Origin: Amborella trichopoda
Lineage: Eukaryota; Streptophyta; Magnoliopsida; Amborellales; Amborellaceae
Direction: 5' to 3'
DNA length: 64,000 bases
Assembly: GCF_000471905.2 (NCBI RefSeq)
Contig: NW_006499810.1
Span: 4,354,722 to 4,418,721 of the forward strand
Made by a program: the position numbers and the translations under genes
Shown here: positions 42,476 through 54,104 of the stretch, one piece after another
Numbering within the stretch: the first letter of the stretch is position 1
How the letters are laid out: each line of letters opens with the position of its first letter
Notes under the pieces: generated by a model
What the model was told of the DNA's origin: nothing
Database searches by the model: none
What the model saw: only the letters and a program-made list of their open reading frames with translations

Positions 42476-42947
42476 AAAAAGCTAACCGGAACATTCTAAC
42501 TTCCCTTCTTCTCCCTCCTCTTCTATTTCTTCCAATGGTGAAGTTCGACAATGCCCAGATTTCGACACTATAAACAAAAATCTCGAAGGAACCAGCCTCA
42601 GCAGATCATAGCAGAAGCACTTAAGAAAGATGCATTCCCAAGCAGCTGGATTCTTGACAGTCGTCGACGCCCTATCAACCCAAGCCAAGATTGAGCCACC
42701 CTTAAGCTAATCTTCTAAAGAGGCCTCTCACATGGTGCAGATCTTGGAAGTACCATTCAGTACAGGGCAAATGAGCCTAAGATAAGGGAAGAAGCTATAA
42801 CCCACACCTCAAAAGGCCAAAATTCTCAAGTTTCCTGATCCTTCACTTTTCCTTAAGCCTCAACCTCAAACCTTTATATCCCTAATACAAATACCTATTG
42901 CCTCCCCATCAACCCAAACCACACTGGCTGAGCAACAAAGTCAGCTA

Positions 42948-43748
42948 GTGTTACAAACCAAAAGTCAACCAAAATTTGCTCCTAAGCCCACCGTATCACC
43001 TACACCAGTGACTGGATCAGGAGCGCAGAAGACTGATGAGGATAAAGTGAAGTACGATGTAATTGGGCACTTGAGGAAGCTTCCAGCCCTTTTAAGTATC
43101 TATGATGCCCTTCTGCTGTCTAGAGACTATCGTATGGCCTTGGTGGAAGCTCTTTCTATTCCAGAGGTATACGAGACTGAAGTGGAGCCTATTGAGGTTG
43201 ACCCAGCCATCCTGAGTGGGTGCTTGACAATCTCCTTTACCAAAGACAACCTCCAGTTGGGAGGCAAATTCCACATTCACCCCCTCATTGTGAATCATGA
43301 ACTACACGCCTGCCCTATCAACCAGATCTTGTTGGATGGAAGGTCAGTAGTCAACCTGATCCCAAGAAGGATCGTCACCCGACTGCGATTAGGATATGAC
43401 AACCTCACTCTTTCCCACATCACCATGCAAGGGTTCAACCAATCAGGAGAAAAGCCAGCTGACACAGTGCGTCTTCACCTCAAGATCGGTCACCTCAACG
43501 ATTATGCTCAGTTTCATGTGATCGACAACGATACATCTTACAATGTCCTGCTCGGCTATCCTTGGCTTCATTATCAGGTGGTGGTTCCTTCGACCATCCA
43601 CCAATGCTTCCAATACAGTCGAGATGGGAGGCAACAGACGCTCTATGTTGATATGAGACTGTTCCATGTAGCTGAAACTCACTGTGATGACGCCAAGTAC
43701 TATTTCAAAGATCTTTCAGCACCAGAAATGTCAAAGGACAATGATTAG
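42948..43748 (+). pseudogene. Retropepsin-type protease region, element B
   Basis: A 266-codon open stretch, the longest real coding frame here. Order: SPTPVTGSGAQ linker; YDVIGHLRKLPALLSIYDAL; YETEVEPIEVDPAILSG; active-site loop LLDGRSVVNLIPRR with Asp at 43335; HITMQGFNQ; YNVLLGYPWLHYQVVVPSTI; and HQCFQYSRDG. The last block is the Tat/Ogre protease C-terminus (usually LLGRPW-H...VPSTLHQ). The active site has DGRS instead of D-x-G-S, which should kill catalysis. The frame is open upstream without an ATG, as expected inside a polyprotein. The stop at 43748 interrupts the linker. Confidence 0.75.
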
Positions 43749-44600
43749 AAGCCTGTGAGAAAGATAGAACCCTCATCTCATGACGACACTGATGATCGGG
43801 GCTGAATGATTACAGACATGTTAAAAGATGAGGAAAGACAAGGCAAAACCCTCCCTTTGACTCCTATCTGCACAAGTATACCTTGTCACCTCTCCGTGGT
43901 CATGGTACCTTCTCTCGAAGACAAAGCTTCTCCCTCTACCTCTGCTTCTAATTCGCCAGAACAAAATGGTGAGCTAGAGGCAACTCTTGAGACTGAAGAA
44001 GCTCTAAAGGTGGACCTTCCATCACCGAGGGTCACCTATACATAGGACCAGCAAAAGGTCCTGCACATCCTCATTGCTTTTTAGAAGCAGAATTAGCACA
44101 TCAACCATCGAGGAGTGTACTCTAAATTCCATCCTCCTGTAACAAGGGGATCATCAGTACCTAAGAGAAGGTCTTACACCTTTCAGAGGCTCCCGAAGAG
44201 GCACAGGTGGACATGATCAGCCCTCCGTCTCTCAGGAATAAGACCTCATGGAAGAGCGGAGAAGTGAGGTTTATAGTCTCCAAAATCAGCTGGAGGTTAT
44301 GCACGTCCTTCAAAGCACTTGAAGGAGATTGCCCCTGAGACTTAAGACTTATGACGAGCTTAAAAGCAATGCACCTCGAATTGAGGTCAAGGTTCCCTCA
44401 GATTGGAGTATTTCTAGTAAACAGGTTCACCAACTCATGAGAATTATGGAATATGAGCCTCTCAAACACTAAGGGTTGAGGAGACAGTTGCTCCTCCATT
44501 TGAAGTCATTGAAGCCACAACAGACCCCCATAAGATGAAGCAAGGAGTGGGCTATTCTTTTTCGTCTCAAACCATGAAAGGGCAGAAGCAAAGAAATAGA
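43749..44600 (+). pseudogene. C-terminal end of gag-protease polyprotein, element B
   Basis: Includes MLKDEERQGKTLPLTPICTS (43818 on), LPSPRVTYT, then, in broken frames, YDELKSNAPRIEVK, VHQLMRIMEYEPLKH and KMKQGVGYSFSSQTMKGQKQ at 44532-44591. It matches the end of A at 15949-16251. No reverse transcriptase follows; the convergent aORF ends at about 44740. Confidence 0.6.
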
Positions 44601-44719
44601 AAAAAATTAATAATAATAACAGATGCGCTTTACATAGAAAGAGAAAAGAACTATCTCATTCATCAAATAGAATATTACAGGTGTCTTTACTTTACAATAG
44701 AAGAAAAAATAAGGAAAGA

Positions 44720-46477
44720 AAGCATTGTGAAAAATGGTCAATGATCTCATGGACCTTCCCCCTACACTATTCAACTAAGGCCTTCGCTCGCTCGATCTCC
44801 GCCCTCAATTCGGCCACCATTTTGGCCCATGCTTCACTAGAGGTAGCTGCTCCCCCAAGGAACACTCAAGGTCCAGCAATTTCTGGCTCAGTTCCTTATC
44901 TTCGGCTCCCCAAGCTACCATCTCCTTCTCCAACCTCTCGAGCTTCTGTGCCCATTTGGTGATTTTTGCCTTTCTGGGTCTGCACCTTGTTATGGCGCAT
45001 CATGGCATTCTCAGCAAGGGCGGACTTTTGAGAGATGGTAGCATCTATTTCGCCTACTTGGGCCTCAACTAACTTCCGATTTGGTGATAGGGGAGCCTCA
45101 AACTGCTTCAGCTGTGAATTCTCTTATCGCTTTGCCGCCTTTTCCGCCTGTCAAGACTTCATCCTCCGCCCCTCCAGCTCGTTGACGATACTGTAAAAGT
45201 AAGGGAGCGCTTCGGGCACACTTCCTAAGGCGAACCCCCTCAACTGCAGGAGTGTTGTTCCAACCTCTTCGAGGGGCAACTCCTTCAGCTTCTGGAAGCC
45301 TATTTGCAGCATCTCAAAGAAAATGCCCAGTAACGCGCTGAAAGTGGGCCTGGGTAGTACGGTAAGGTGACCGTAGTAGGAGGATCCCCAACTACTGCCA
45401 CGGCCTCAGGCTCCCCAGATTTAGGGGCACCTTCAGGCTGCGTTGATACCTCAACAACAACTCTCTCACTCAGATTCCTTCCGTGACCACTACGGGCTCG
45501 ACCCTCTCATGCTCAGGCATTGTAACTTCACCCTCTGTAAACTCTGCGCCCTTAGTAGGGGTAAGGCTTGCGTCCTCCCCTAGAGCTACTACCTCAATAT
45601 CAGGCTGCACCACGGTAATCTCCTTTCCCATGGCAGCAACTTCTCCCTGCTCCCCCTCTACTCGAACCACCATCTCCACCTTTGTAGGCCCAACAATTCT
45701 TCCCTCTCGATCTTTGCTCTTATCCTCCAAAGGAGCCACTTCTGCTACAGGCTTTCCTACAAAGCCCAACCTCTTCAACAGCCAGGAGAACCGCACTTGA
45801 GCCCTAGAGGTCAGCCCCTTGAAGGTGTCTCGGCTCTTCGAAGAACCCTTTAGAAGAGCCCCCTTTAGAAGAGCCGGCAACAAGCTTGCTATGAGGACCA
45901 CTCCCAATCTGCCCATTCAAATCTTGGACAGGGCACCCTTCGTGCCCCGCAACTTTGTGGCTCTCCTTCCATTTGAAAATAGAAGAGAGATTGTAAAAAT
46001 GCTCTGTCTTCTTCACCATATCAACAAACCCAGGCAAAGACATGTCCACGACAATTTGGCGAGGCCGCCCAAGAGTGTGCCAGTCCCAAGGAAATCCCAA
46101 GGTGAATACCTTCCCCAACGGCGGAGTCGTTAACATCTTCCTCTGCCTCCTCTCCATGCTCCAGCGAGAACTCTTCCCTTTCAAGGGGTGGCCAACATCC
46201 CAATACCCTTTACTAATGATTTACCACCAGAGTTCATGGGCTTCAGTCTCTCATAATCTTCTAACAAAATATGACAACACATATTGATTGACCTCCGTGA
46301 ACTCTAAACATGTGGCCCAAGCTGTCCGAATGTGCCTCGGGATCCAAATATTCTGGTGGGTTCCCAACTCGTCTTTCTTCCAGCAGGCAGCCTTGTTGAG
46401 CTGCTTCCCAAAGAATATGGAGAATGGACAGCCTTGATCAAGCTCATGCTGCTGAGCAAATTTTTGAGGGAAATACT
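44720..46477 (-). pseudogene. aORF of element B, 3' half, convergent with gag-protease
   Basis: Minus-strand broken frames. 46477-46251 gives LDQGCPFSIFFGKQLNKA, WIPRHIRTAWATCLEFTEVN and YVLSYFVRRL, matching 55600-55830 of C (LDQGSPSWYSL, QTAWSMCLEMTETSKYVLPH). 46184-45804 contains FVDMVKKTEHFYNLSSIF and matches 56040-56200 of C. 45916-45470 is an acidic low-complexity linker. 45000-44760 is a charged coiled-coil-like end (LEKEMVAW, VAELRAEIERAKALVE). The PMD core and start are missing because element C begins at 46478. Many stops. Confidence 0.65.
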
Positions 46478-47189
46478 TGTTAGGTGCCTCGATCTCACCC
46501 TCCGAAACCTTGGAGGATCGGGCGGTATGCGTCTCAGGTATTGGGAGAGACCCCGGACATTTGTGAGATAGCACTCTCGGGAACGTCATCAGAAAACGGG
46601 GGCAGGTTTTACCAACCAGTGAGAGAGGAATTTAAAGGTGGGTTTGGGACTTACTCGGGCTGACTCACTTGGGCGCCCTCTTAGATCATGAAAAAAGACC
46701 CCCAGTGATGAAACTGGTTTAGAATCGCCTCCCTTGGCTCGTATTCTATTTATGTTCTTGTTTCCTGCAATCACAAACATATGTGGAAAAGGTTATTGGA
46801 CAGGTGGGTCAGACCTCACCATTGTCCTCTTTGATGAGCATACGCAAGTATGTGTATTCAAAATGAAGAAAGAAAGACGGGGGGTGGGGGCCGAAGAATT
46901 CGACCAAGCAAGAGATAAGAGCAATGACTATGTTGGTGGATGATTGGCGTAACGTGGTGGAAAACAGGCTTGGTAACTGAGACTGCCTCACGAAATCACT
47001 ACTAGACGTTATTGCTAATATCGACTAGCTAAGCACGATGGTTGGTTTGTCATGGCAGTAAAGCGGGTCAAGCGAACCAGACGCAACAACATTACGCTAT
47101 ATGACAGGACTGCCATGAGATGCTAACCTTAATCCCTCTTGGTCGAATGAAAGAGTAACCAAAGAATGGTTAAAGAGAAAAAGGGAATA

Positions 47190-47880
47190 GGTAGAAGGAG
47201 AGAGAAGCAGGAAGAGAGGAGGAAGAAGAAGGAAGAGGAGAGGCAGTCAGCACTCGACATTACTGACTGTTTCAGGAGATGAGAGAGAGAGAAAGTAGTT
47301 GGTGCTAAGCTTCGCCGACTGTGTTAGATTAGAAGAGAGGAAGGGGACCAATTGAACTGACAGAAAAAGAGAGGGAAAACTAGTCGGCGCTAGGTCTCGT
47401 CAACTGACAGAAGAGGAGAGAGAAAACCAACCGGTGCCACGTCTCACCGATTGATGGAGGAAAAAAGAGAAGATCAATGGCGCTAGGTCTCGTCGACTGA
47501 TGAAAGAAGAGAGAGAAGACCAACAGGTGCTAGGTCTCGTCAACTGATAAAAGACGAAAGCGAAGACCAACCGGTACTAGGTCTCGTCGACTGATAAAAG
47601 CAGAGAGAGAAGAACAACCAGCACTAGGCCTTACCGATTGATAGAAGAAGAAAGAGAAGACCAATCGGTGCTAGGTCTCACCGACTGATAGAAGAAGAAA
47701 GAGAAGATTAACCAGTGCTAGGTCTCGCCGACTGATAGAAGAAGAGGGAGAAGACCAACCGATGCTAGGTCTCGTCTGTTGATAGAAGAGGATAGAAAAG
47801 ACCAACTGACGCTAGGTCTCGCCAGTTGACAGAAAACGATAGAAAAGACCAACCGGTGCTAGGTCTCACTAGTTGACAGA
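47190..47880. repeat. ~60-bp minisatellite in LTR copy IV
   Basis: About eleven units of GACCAACCGGTGCTAGGTCT then CGTCGACTGATAGAAGAAGA and GAGAGAA. The word CAACCGGTGCTAG also occurs in the arrays at 52620-52910 and 53800-54080. Downstream to 48090 is a plain GA tract. Confidence 0.85.
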
Positions 47881-48232
47881 ACAAAATAGAGAAGAGAAGA
47901 GAAGATGAGAGAGAAAGAGAGAGAACGAGAGAGAGAAAAGAGAGAGAAAGAGAGAGAAGAGAGAAGAGAGGAGAGAGAGAAAGAGAGAGAAGAGAGAAGA
48001 GAGGAAAGAGAGAAAGAGATAAATAGAGGTGACAGAAGAGAGAGAGAAGCGAGAGACAGAAAAGAGAGAGAAGAGAGAAGAGATAAAGCTGTCTGCCCGA
48101 AGGGTACCAACCCTTTCCTTCTCTCTCCAAGATAAACTCACAGGCTCAAGTAAGGAATCAAAATATTTATTGAATCTTCAAAGAATGAACAGAAGGTTGA
48201 GGGGGGTTGTTTACAATGAAGCAGTGCTTGTT

Positions 48233-48238
48233 TATATA
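48233..48238 (-). promoter_or_regulatory. LTR TATA box, copy IV
   Basis: CTATATAAA on the minus strand at the conserved position. Confidence 0.55.
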
Positions 48239-49826
48239 GAATTGTGCCCAAACACGGGTGGATTGATCAAAACTAGACCTAATTGTTGAAATTAAGATTT
48301 AATTGAATTAAAAGAATTTCTTAAAATGGGTGCAAAATGACTGTTTTGACTTTACCTAACAATGTGTGGAATTTCAAAACAGTCCCTGCTGCTACCTGAG
48401 ATCTTGCGTGATCTTCCATGGCTGACCCGAGGGTGTTCTGATGCCCGTTTAATCGAAATATTATTGTTTTCTTGTAGGGCTTGGCATGACGATCATTTTG
48501 ATACCAACTTTAAGCCATGAATCATATTTTTGAGCCATGATCATGGCACTTGAACTTTGTTTGAGTCTTTGAAACTTTGGATCGATAGTGTGATCGTTCC
48601 TTATTGTTTTTCTATGATTTCTTCGTCATAGTGCATTGAGCATGCCATCACGATCGCGTGGCAACAAACGTAATACGATTTGGAGTTCGAACGAAGATTT
48701 CACAACTTTTGAGTTTTGGTTGGAATCTAGAATCTGACGGTTGGAATTTCAGTTACTTCGTCAGCTTCGTGCATGAAATGTGACCGTCCATCATGGACGG
48801 GGTTCGGACCAATGATAGTCCTGAACCTTTCGCACACAAGGGTATTAGTTTCACGTCGATCCGTTGCTCAAGCATCGTGATTTGATCTTTCGAGCAAGGT
48901 GTGTCACTGCATTGCTGAATTTTCTGCAACTTCTTCACGTATCGGCGACTTTTGTCTAGCTTTTCTTCTTGCTCAAACATCATCTCAGGGCGTACCCCAT
49001 ATCGAATTGATATGCTGACCAAATTTGGGAGCGAACTAGAAACGAGTGAGTTACGAGCCTTGAAAGTGACTGCCCATGACTGTCAAAATAGCCACCTTTA
49101 AAGGTGTTTTGGTGCAGTGAGGCCACACAGGAATAGTGTGTGGCCCTTCCTATTTCAATGTTTTGCTCATATCTTTGTTTTAGAGTGTTCGATTAAGCCA
49201 AAACTTAACCCATAGGGGTTTTGACTTTGTCATATTTAATGGGGATGGTCCCATAGTGACTTTAGACACCGAAATTGTAGTTCCAGTTGTAGGGTCCGTT
49301 TCAGGGTGCTAGAGGCCATTTTTTTGAAAATTGTTCCTTTGTGCTCATTGCCTTAGACATGTTGGAATGCAACAAAACATGGCAAGTGGTCTTTTGGAGT
49401 GTTGAGGATGATATTGACCATTTTGGTGTTATTCTGTGACTGTCAAGAATTTTCACTATTTTGTAGGCTTTATTGACCTGCTCCCTACCAGGGACCAAGG
49501 TGCTGAAAAATACATTCAAACAGCTTGCCCACCGAATGTTGTGCTTCAAGAGAAGTGAGAAGGACACTCATTTGGAAAGTTTCCTTTGGATTTTACTTTT
49601 TTCCTTCCTAGCCACAGGACCACGTGAACGCCGAGGAGATTCACGTAATCGTGTAACTCGGCTGCTCAGACATAGGGATGCATTGTTCACCGGTTCGTCA
49701 GTGAAGACTTTAGGGGAAGAAGAGAATTTTTTACGTGATATTTTTGAAGTCCTCACCCTCGTGTGGACTGTTTGTGGTTCAAAATCTATGGATTTTGTAT
49801 AGACCTCGACAGTTAGAATCGGGCCC

Positions 49827-50367
49827 NNNNNNNNNNNNNNNNNNNNNNNNNNNNNNNNNNNNNNNNNNNNNNNNNNNNNNNNNNNNNNNNNNNNNNNNNN
49901 NNNNNNNNNNNNNNNNNNNNNNNNNNNNNNNNNNNNNNNNNNNNNNNNNNNNNNNNNNNNNNNNNNNNNNNNNNNNNNNNNNNNNNNNNNNNNNNNNNNN
50001 NNNNNNNNNNNNNNNNNNNNNNNNNNNNNNNNNNNNNNNNNNNNNNNNNNNNNNNNNNNNNNNNNNNNNNNNNNNNNNNNNNNNNNNNNNNNNNNNNNNN
50101 NNNNNNNNNNNNNNNNNNNNNNNNNNNNNNNNNNNNNNNNNNNNNNNNNNNNNNNNNNNNNNNNNNNNNNNNNNNNNNNNNNNNNNNNNNNNNNNNNNNN
50201 NNNNNNNNNNNNNNNNNNNNNNNNNNNNNNNNNNNNNNNNNNNNNNNNNNNNNNNNNNNNNNNNNNNNNNNNNNNNNNNNNNNNNNNNNNNNNNNNNNNN
50301 NNNNNNNNNNNNNNNNNNNNNNNNNNNNNNNNNNNNNNNNNNNNNNNNNNNNNNNNNNNNNNNNNNN
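49827..50367. other. Assembly gap, 541 Ns
   Basis: Unknown sequence inside the U3 of LTR copy IV. By comparison with copies I and II the missing part should contain the 331-bp U3 unit. Confidence 0.95.
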
Positions 50368-52610
50368 GGTAGGCTTTGTTTCCTGCTACATCAAGTTTTC
50401 TTATGATGTTCAGAGTACCACTTTGGGTCTCGACTACTGGGTCCAGTCAGGGGTAGTGTTAATCGGTTGGGCCTATCGGCTAGGCGAGCTGAAGTCTCTG
50501 ACATGGCTTTGTCAAATTCTTGCCTTTGTTGTGTTTGTTTGTAAAGTGTGTTTTGTGACCTTGTGAAAATAATATTCTTCCTCATGAGACTTGTCTTGCC
50601 ATCTTGGCGAGTCTTCTGTCTTCCAAGTCCTTTTTGCAACTGGACTCAGGCTGTCGGAATATTTTCCTTGAAGCTCATATTTTTGGATCCCTGATTTATG
50701 CCACTAGGGATTTTATTCTTTTGAGTGAGGGCTGAAGCTGCCTGTTGAGATGAGTGTTGCATCAACTTGTGTATTGGTCCAAGCATCCTTTGCGGATATT
50801 CGCTTGAACTTGGGAAGCGACACCGTAGAGACAGTTTTCACCGACTTCATTTTATTTGAGGTTCTTTTACCCATGACCTTTCAGCCATGTCCACCCTTTT
50901 CATCCATTTTTACTCACGATGCCCTTTCGGGTTTTCACTGTGCCTAGTTTTTATTAACGGAACTCTTTTACTCATGGTTTTGTGACCATGCCCGTCCATG
51001 ATTTTTACTCGTAGTGATCCCTTGTTCAAGTATACACCATGCTTATTATTCCTTTATTATTATTATTTTTGTGAGGGCGTGTTTACAATCATGCCTCCGG
51101 GAACTATGCGGAACAGTTTAACGTCATGCGGCCTAGACGTGCACTATGGTTTAAGGTCATACAGATGGACCATAATGGTAATGGATGGCAGTGTATGAAG
51201 GCCATGGAGTGAGTATGGTGGTGGTTTGGCTCACTTGGGTTGATGGCTCGAGGCTACATATGAAAGATGGATGATGTATGAAATATGAGTGGATGATGGT
51301 GACCCACTAACATACAACTAGTATGGATGGCGGGATGGTTTACCATTTTGTTAACATGGGTAAGAGTCACTATGGAATGATGTAGGATGATGAAAGGAAT
51401 GAACTCACTGGCGAGGTAATGAAGGTGGTGCGCGTAGAGAAGGTGTGCATGAAAAGGCATGTGCGCGTATGTGGTGGCGAGTTTATACTCATGCCTCCTG
51501 GACCTGCGCGAAGCAGTTTATTGTCATGCCAGTAGGACATGTACTATGGTTTAAGGTCATACAACTGGACCGTGGTTATACAGTTTAAAGTCATACAACT
51601 AGGGCCTTGCAGTTTAAGGTTATGCAACTAGACCTCCGCTACAGTTTAAGGTCATATGGTTCGGACCATGGTGCTGAGCCTTTTATCATCATGCGACTAG
51701 GATGTGTACTATGGTTTAAGGTCATACAGTTGGATCATGGTCATACAGTTTAAAGTTATACAATTAAGACCATGCAGTTTAAGGTTGTGCAACTAGACCT
51801 TCGCTATAGTTTAAGGTCAAATAGTTCAGACCAGTGAGCAATTTAGGGTTATGCAGTATGGACCGAGGCTAAGCAGCTTTAGGGTCATGCAGTATAGACT
51901 AAGGCTGAGTAGTTTTAATGTCATGCATTATGGAACGAGTTTGAGCAGTTTAGGGTCGTGCAGTATGGACCGTGGCTGAGCAGTTTAGGGTCGTGCAGTA
52001 TGGACCGAGACTGAGAAATTTAGGGTCATGCAATATGGACCTCAGCTACAGTCTAACATCATATAGTTTGGACCAAGAAGTTTGGGGTCGTGCATCTAGA
52101 ACATCGTGTAGGTCGCCATGTAAGTAGAGCTTCATAGGGACTAGGTCTATGGATGGTAATCCGACTCCCTGGGGATAAAATGGCTAAGACTATTCACAAA
52201 CTGAGAACTTAGATGGAAATGATGGCCTGATGAAGGATGACCAGCAGAAGTGGGCCTTGCTGTGGTTTTAAAGGGGGTAAGCGTACTTTTTGAGTGAAAG
52301 ATGAGTCTCTATAACAGGTAAGCCGACTCCCAGGTGGTGAGGTAGCTTAGTGTGAAGCTTACCCACTGGAGATTGGAGAAGTAAGAATGACCCTAACTTC
52401 ACCAGGGATGATGGGCCGCAATAGGGGTGTGACTCCTAGTGGGGGTTGAGGGACAACTCCTGACTCCATTCGGGAAGTTGCATTTTAGGTGCAACGGCCC
52501 AGGTGCAAGTCCACTAGGGATGACATATCCTGGCTTGGGCACAACTCCACTAGGGATAGTGGTAGGGCATACACTGCTTAAAATACGGCTGACGCCATGT
52601 GTAGTGTTGA
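50368..52610. repeat. Distal U3 of LTR copy IV
   Basis: 50780-51330 matches 3040-3640 and 10280-10720. 51480-52090 holds about 17 units of the TTTAAGGTCATGCA minisatellite. 52150-52600 carries the ACTCCACT(A/G)GGGAT repeat. No gene is visible. Confidence 0.7.
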
Positions 52611-52619
52611 TATTTTATT

Positions 52620-52910
52620 TCGAATAATCAATCGGCGCTGAGTTCTCACAACACAATCGACGTTGTTCAACTGGCCTTGTGAATGACCCGTGGCATTATT
52701 TGAAGATAAATGGTGCTGAGTTAACAGGCACTGGGTCGTTTTAGAGACACATCCGACGCTAAGTCAACTGGTGCTAAGGTTGTATTTGGAAACACACCCA
52801 GCGTTAGGTCAACTGGTGCTAGGGTTGTTTGGAAATTCACCCGGCACTATGTCAACCGGCGCTGCGTCAACCGGGGCTAGAGTTGTTTGGAAATTCACCT
52901 GGTGCTGGGG
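52620..52910. repeat. CAACCGGCGCTGGG-type minisatellite
   Basis: Units of 30-45 bp with GTCAACTGGTGCTAGGGTTG and TTTGGAAATTCACCCGGC. The same word family occurs at 53800-54080. Confidence 0.75.
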
Positions 52911-53033
52911 ATTGATCGATGAGAGTTTCCTCGAGCCTTGTGCCGATGCCCAACCTGGCTCATTGTCGCTTGGCTTCCCTTGGACGCAACTGGCATTCTA
53001 AGTTTGTGAAGGCCTTTTGGGGGCAGTGTAGTG

Positions 53034-54104
53034 TATATAAGGGGTAAAACCCCGTTTTCCCTTATTTTTCACTAAGGTTAAAAAATTAAACAAGTTTTCT
53101 TTAACCGTGAGGAGAGAGCTCTCGGTTGAAGTTTCCAGCGAGTAGTGGGACTTCAGCAATCAGTCTCTGCAGGGAAGGTTCTTCCGCAGGCAACAGGATT
53201 CCGGCAAGGGTTTGCAGAGAAGACCTTCGGCATGCGGACTTTGCCCAGAATTTGGCAAAGTTACAAAGAGAGTAGCAGGGAAAGGAGAGTCCTCCCGGAA
53301 GATTTTCGTAAAAGGGCAGGAATTTCGGCTGCCATTTTCCTTTCACAACAGTGAGTATTTTCGTGCATCCTAGAAATATTTTAGGGATTTTTAAGGGGTT
53401 TCCCAGTGGTTGTGGTAGCTTTCTGACACCACTCATGGTGTTGCAGAAGTTTCTAGACACTTTCAAGAGGATTATCGGGATTGTCTCCACTTTTCGGTAC
53501 TGTTAGTGGTGTCGCAGAGGTTTCTCAATGAGGTTCTAGTGAAGTCCAGGCCAAAAGACTTAGGCAGGAAAGTTTTCCTATGCGTTTTGGCCGTGTGGGA
53601 GCAGTTTTCGATAGAAGACGAACGGTTGTAGGAGATGGGCCGTATGGTTGCAGGAGGTGAACCGTTACAAGGAAGGAGTACGGTTATTAGTCGCTCGTGT
53701 GTGAGGCGGCGCCAAAGGACGTGGCGACGGTTGTCATTTGGCGCCACTGAATTCGAGGTGTCATGATTAGGATTCATGGCACGTGTGACGGATTTTCTCT
53801 CAGCCGGTGCTGGCCTTTGAAAAACTCAATCGGCGCTGGGTTGTTGGCAATTTGAATCGACGCTGAGTGTTTACAGACTCAACCGGCGCAATTTGTTGGC
53901 AGTCAACCGGTGCTGGGCATTGAGAAGCTCGACCGGCGCTAAGTGTTCGACAAACTCACCCGACACTAATCATTAGCACGTAACCGACGTTGGCCATTGA
54001 GGAGCTCACCCGATGCTAATGTTTGAGAGGTTCAACTGACGCTGAGTGTTGGATAAACTCAACCGATGCTGTTCTAGTACCTTTGCAACTTTTTAGGAGC
54101 GAAC
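53034..54104 (+). promoter_or_regulatory. Promoter and leader of the element C aORF
   Basis: TATATAAGGGGTAAAACCCCG from 53034, aligned with 11937 and 13891, then a TTTTTCACTAAGGTTAAAA segment and a ~1-kb leader. 53800-54080 of the leader is a minisatellite of TCAACCGGCGCTGAGTGTT units. It runs on the strand opposite to gag. Confidence 0.5.
53800..54080. repeat. ~33-bp minisatellite in the aORF leader of C
   Basis: About eight units of CTCAACCGGCGCTGAGTGTT plus a short spacer, immediately upstream of the aORF coding region. Confidence 0.8.

Larger units (their letters stand above)
29130..46477 (+). mobile_element. Element B: plus-strand non-autonomous element, truncated on the right
   Basis: 5' LTR 29130-36530, PBS 36534-36551, leader, foreign insert 37578-39860, gag 40008-40957, zinc knuckles 41262-41864, protease 42948-43748, C-terminal segment to about 44600, then the 3' half of a minus-strand aORF to 46477, where the LTR of element C begins. 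No reverse transcriptase or integrase. The missing start of the aORF and the 3' LTR should lie beyond C, outside the window. Confidence 0.7.
46478..49826 (-). mobile_element. LTR copy IV (3' LTR of C): U5, R and proximal U3
   Basis: 46478-46765 is conserved U5 with an acceptor-like GTGATTGCAG|GAAACAAG at 46765. 47190-47880 is a copy-specific minisatellite. TATA is at 48233-48238. 48260-49800 matches the U3 of copies I and III. The donor site has mutated in this copy. An N gap follows at 49827; the distal U3 resumes at 50368. Confidence 0.75.

Noticed and set aside
49735-50406. 223-codon frame
   Set aside because: It is open only because it runs through 541 Ns.
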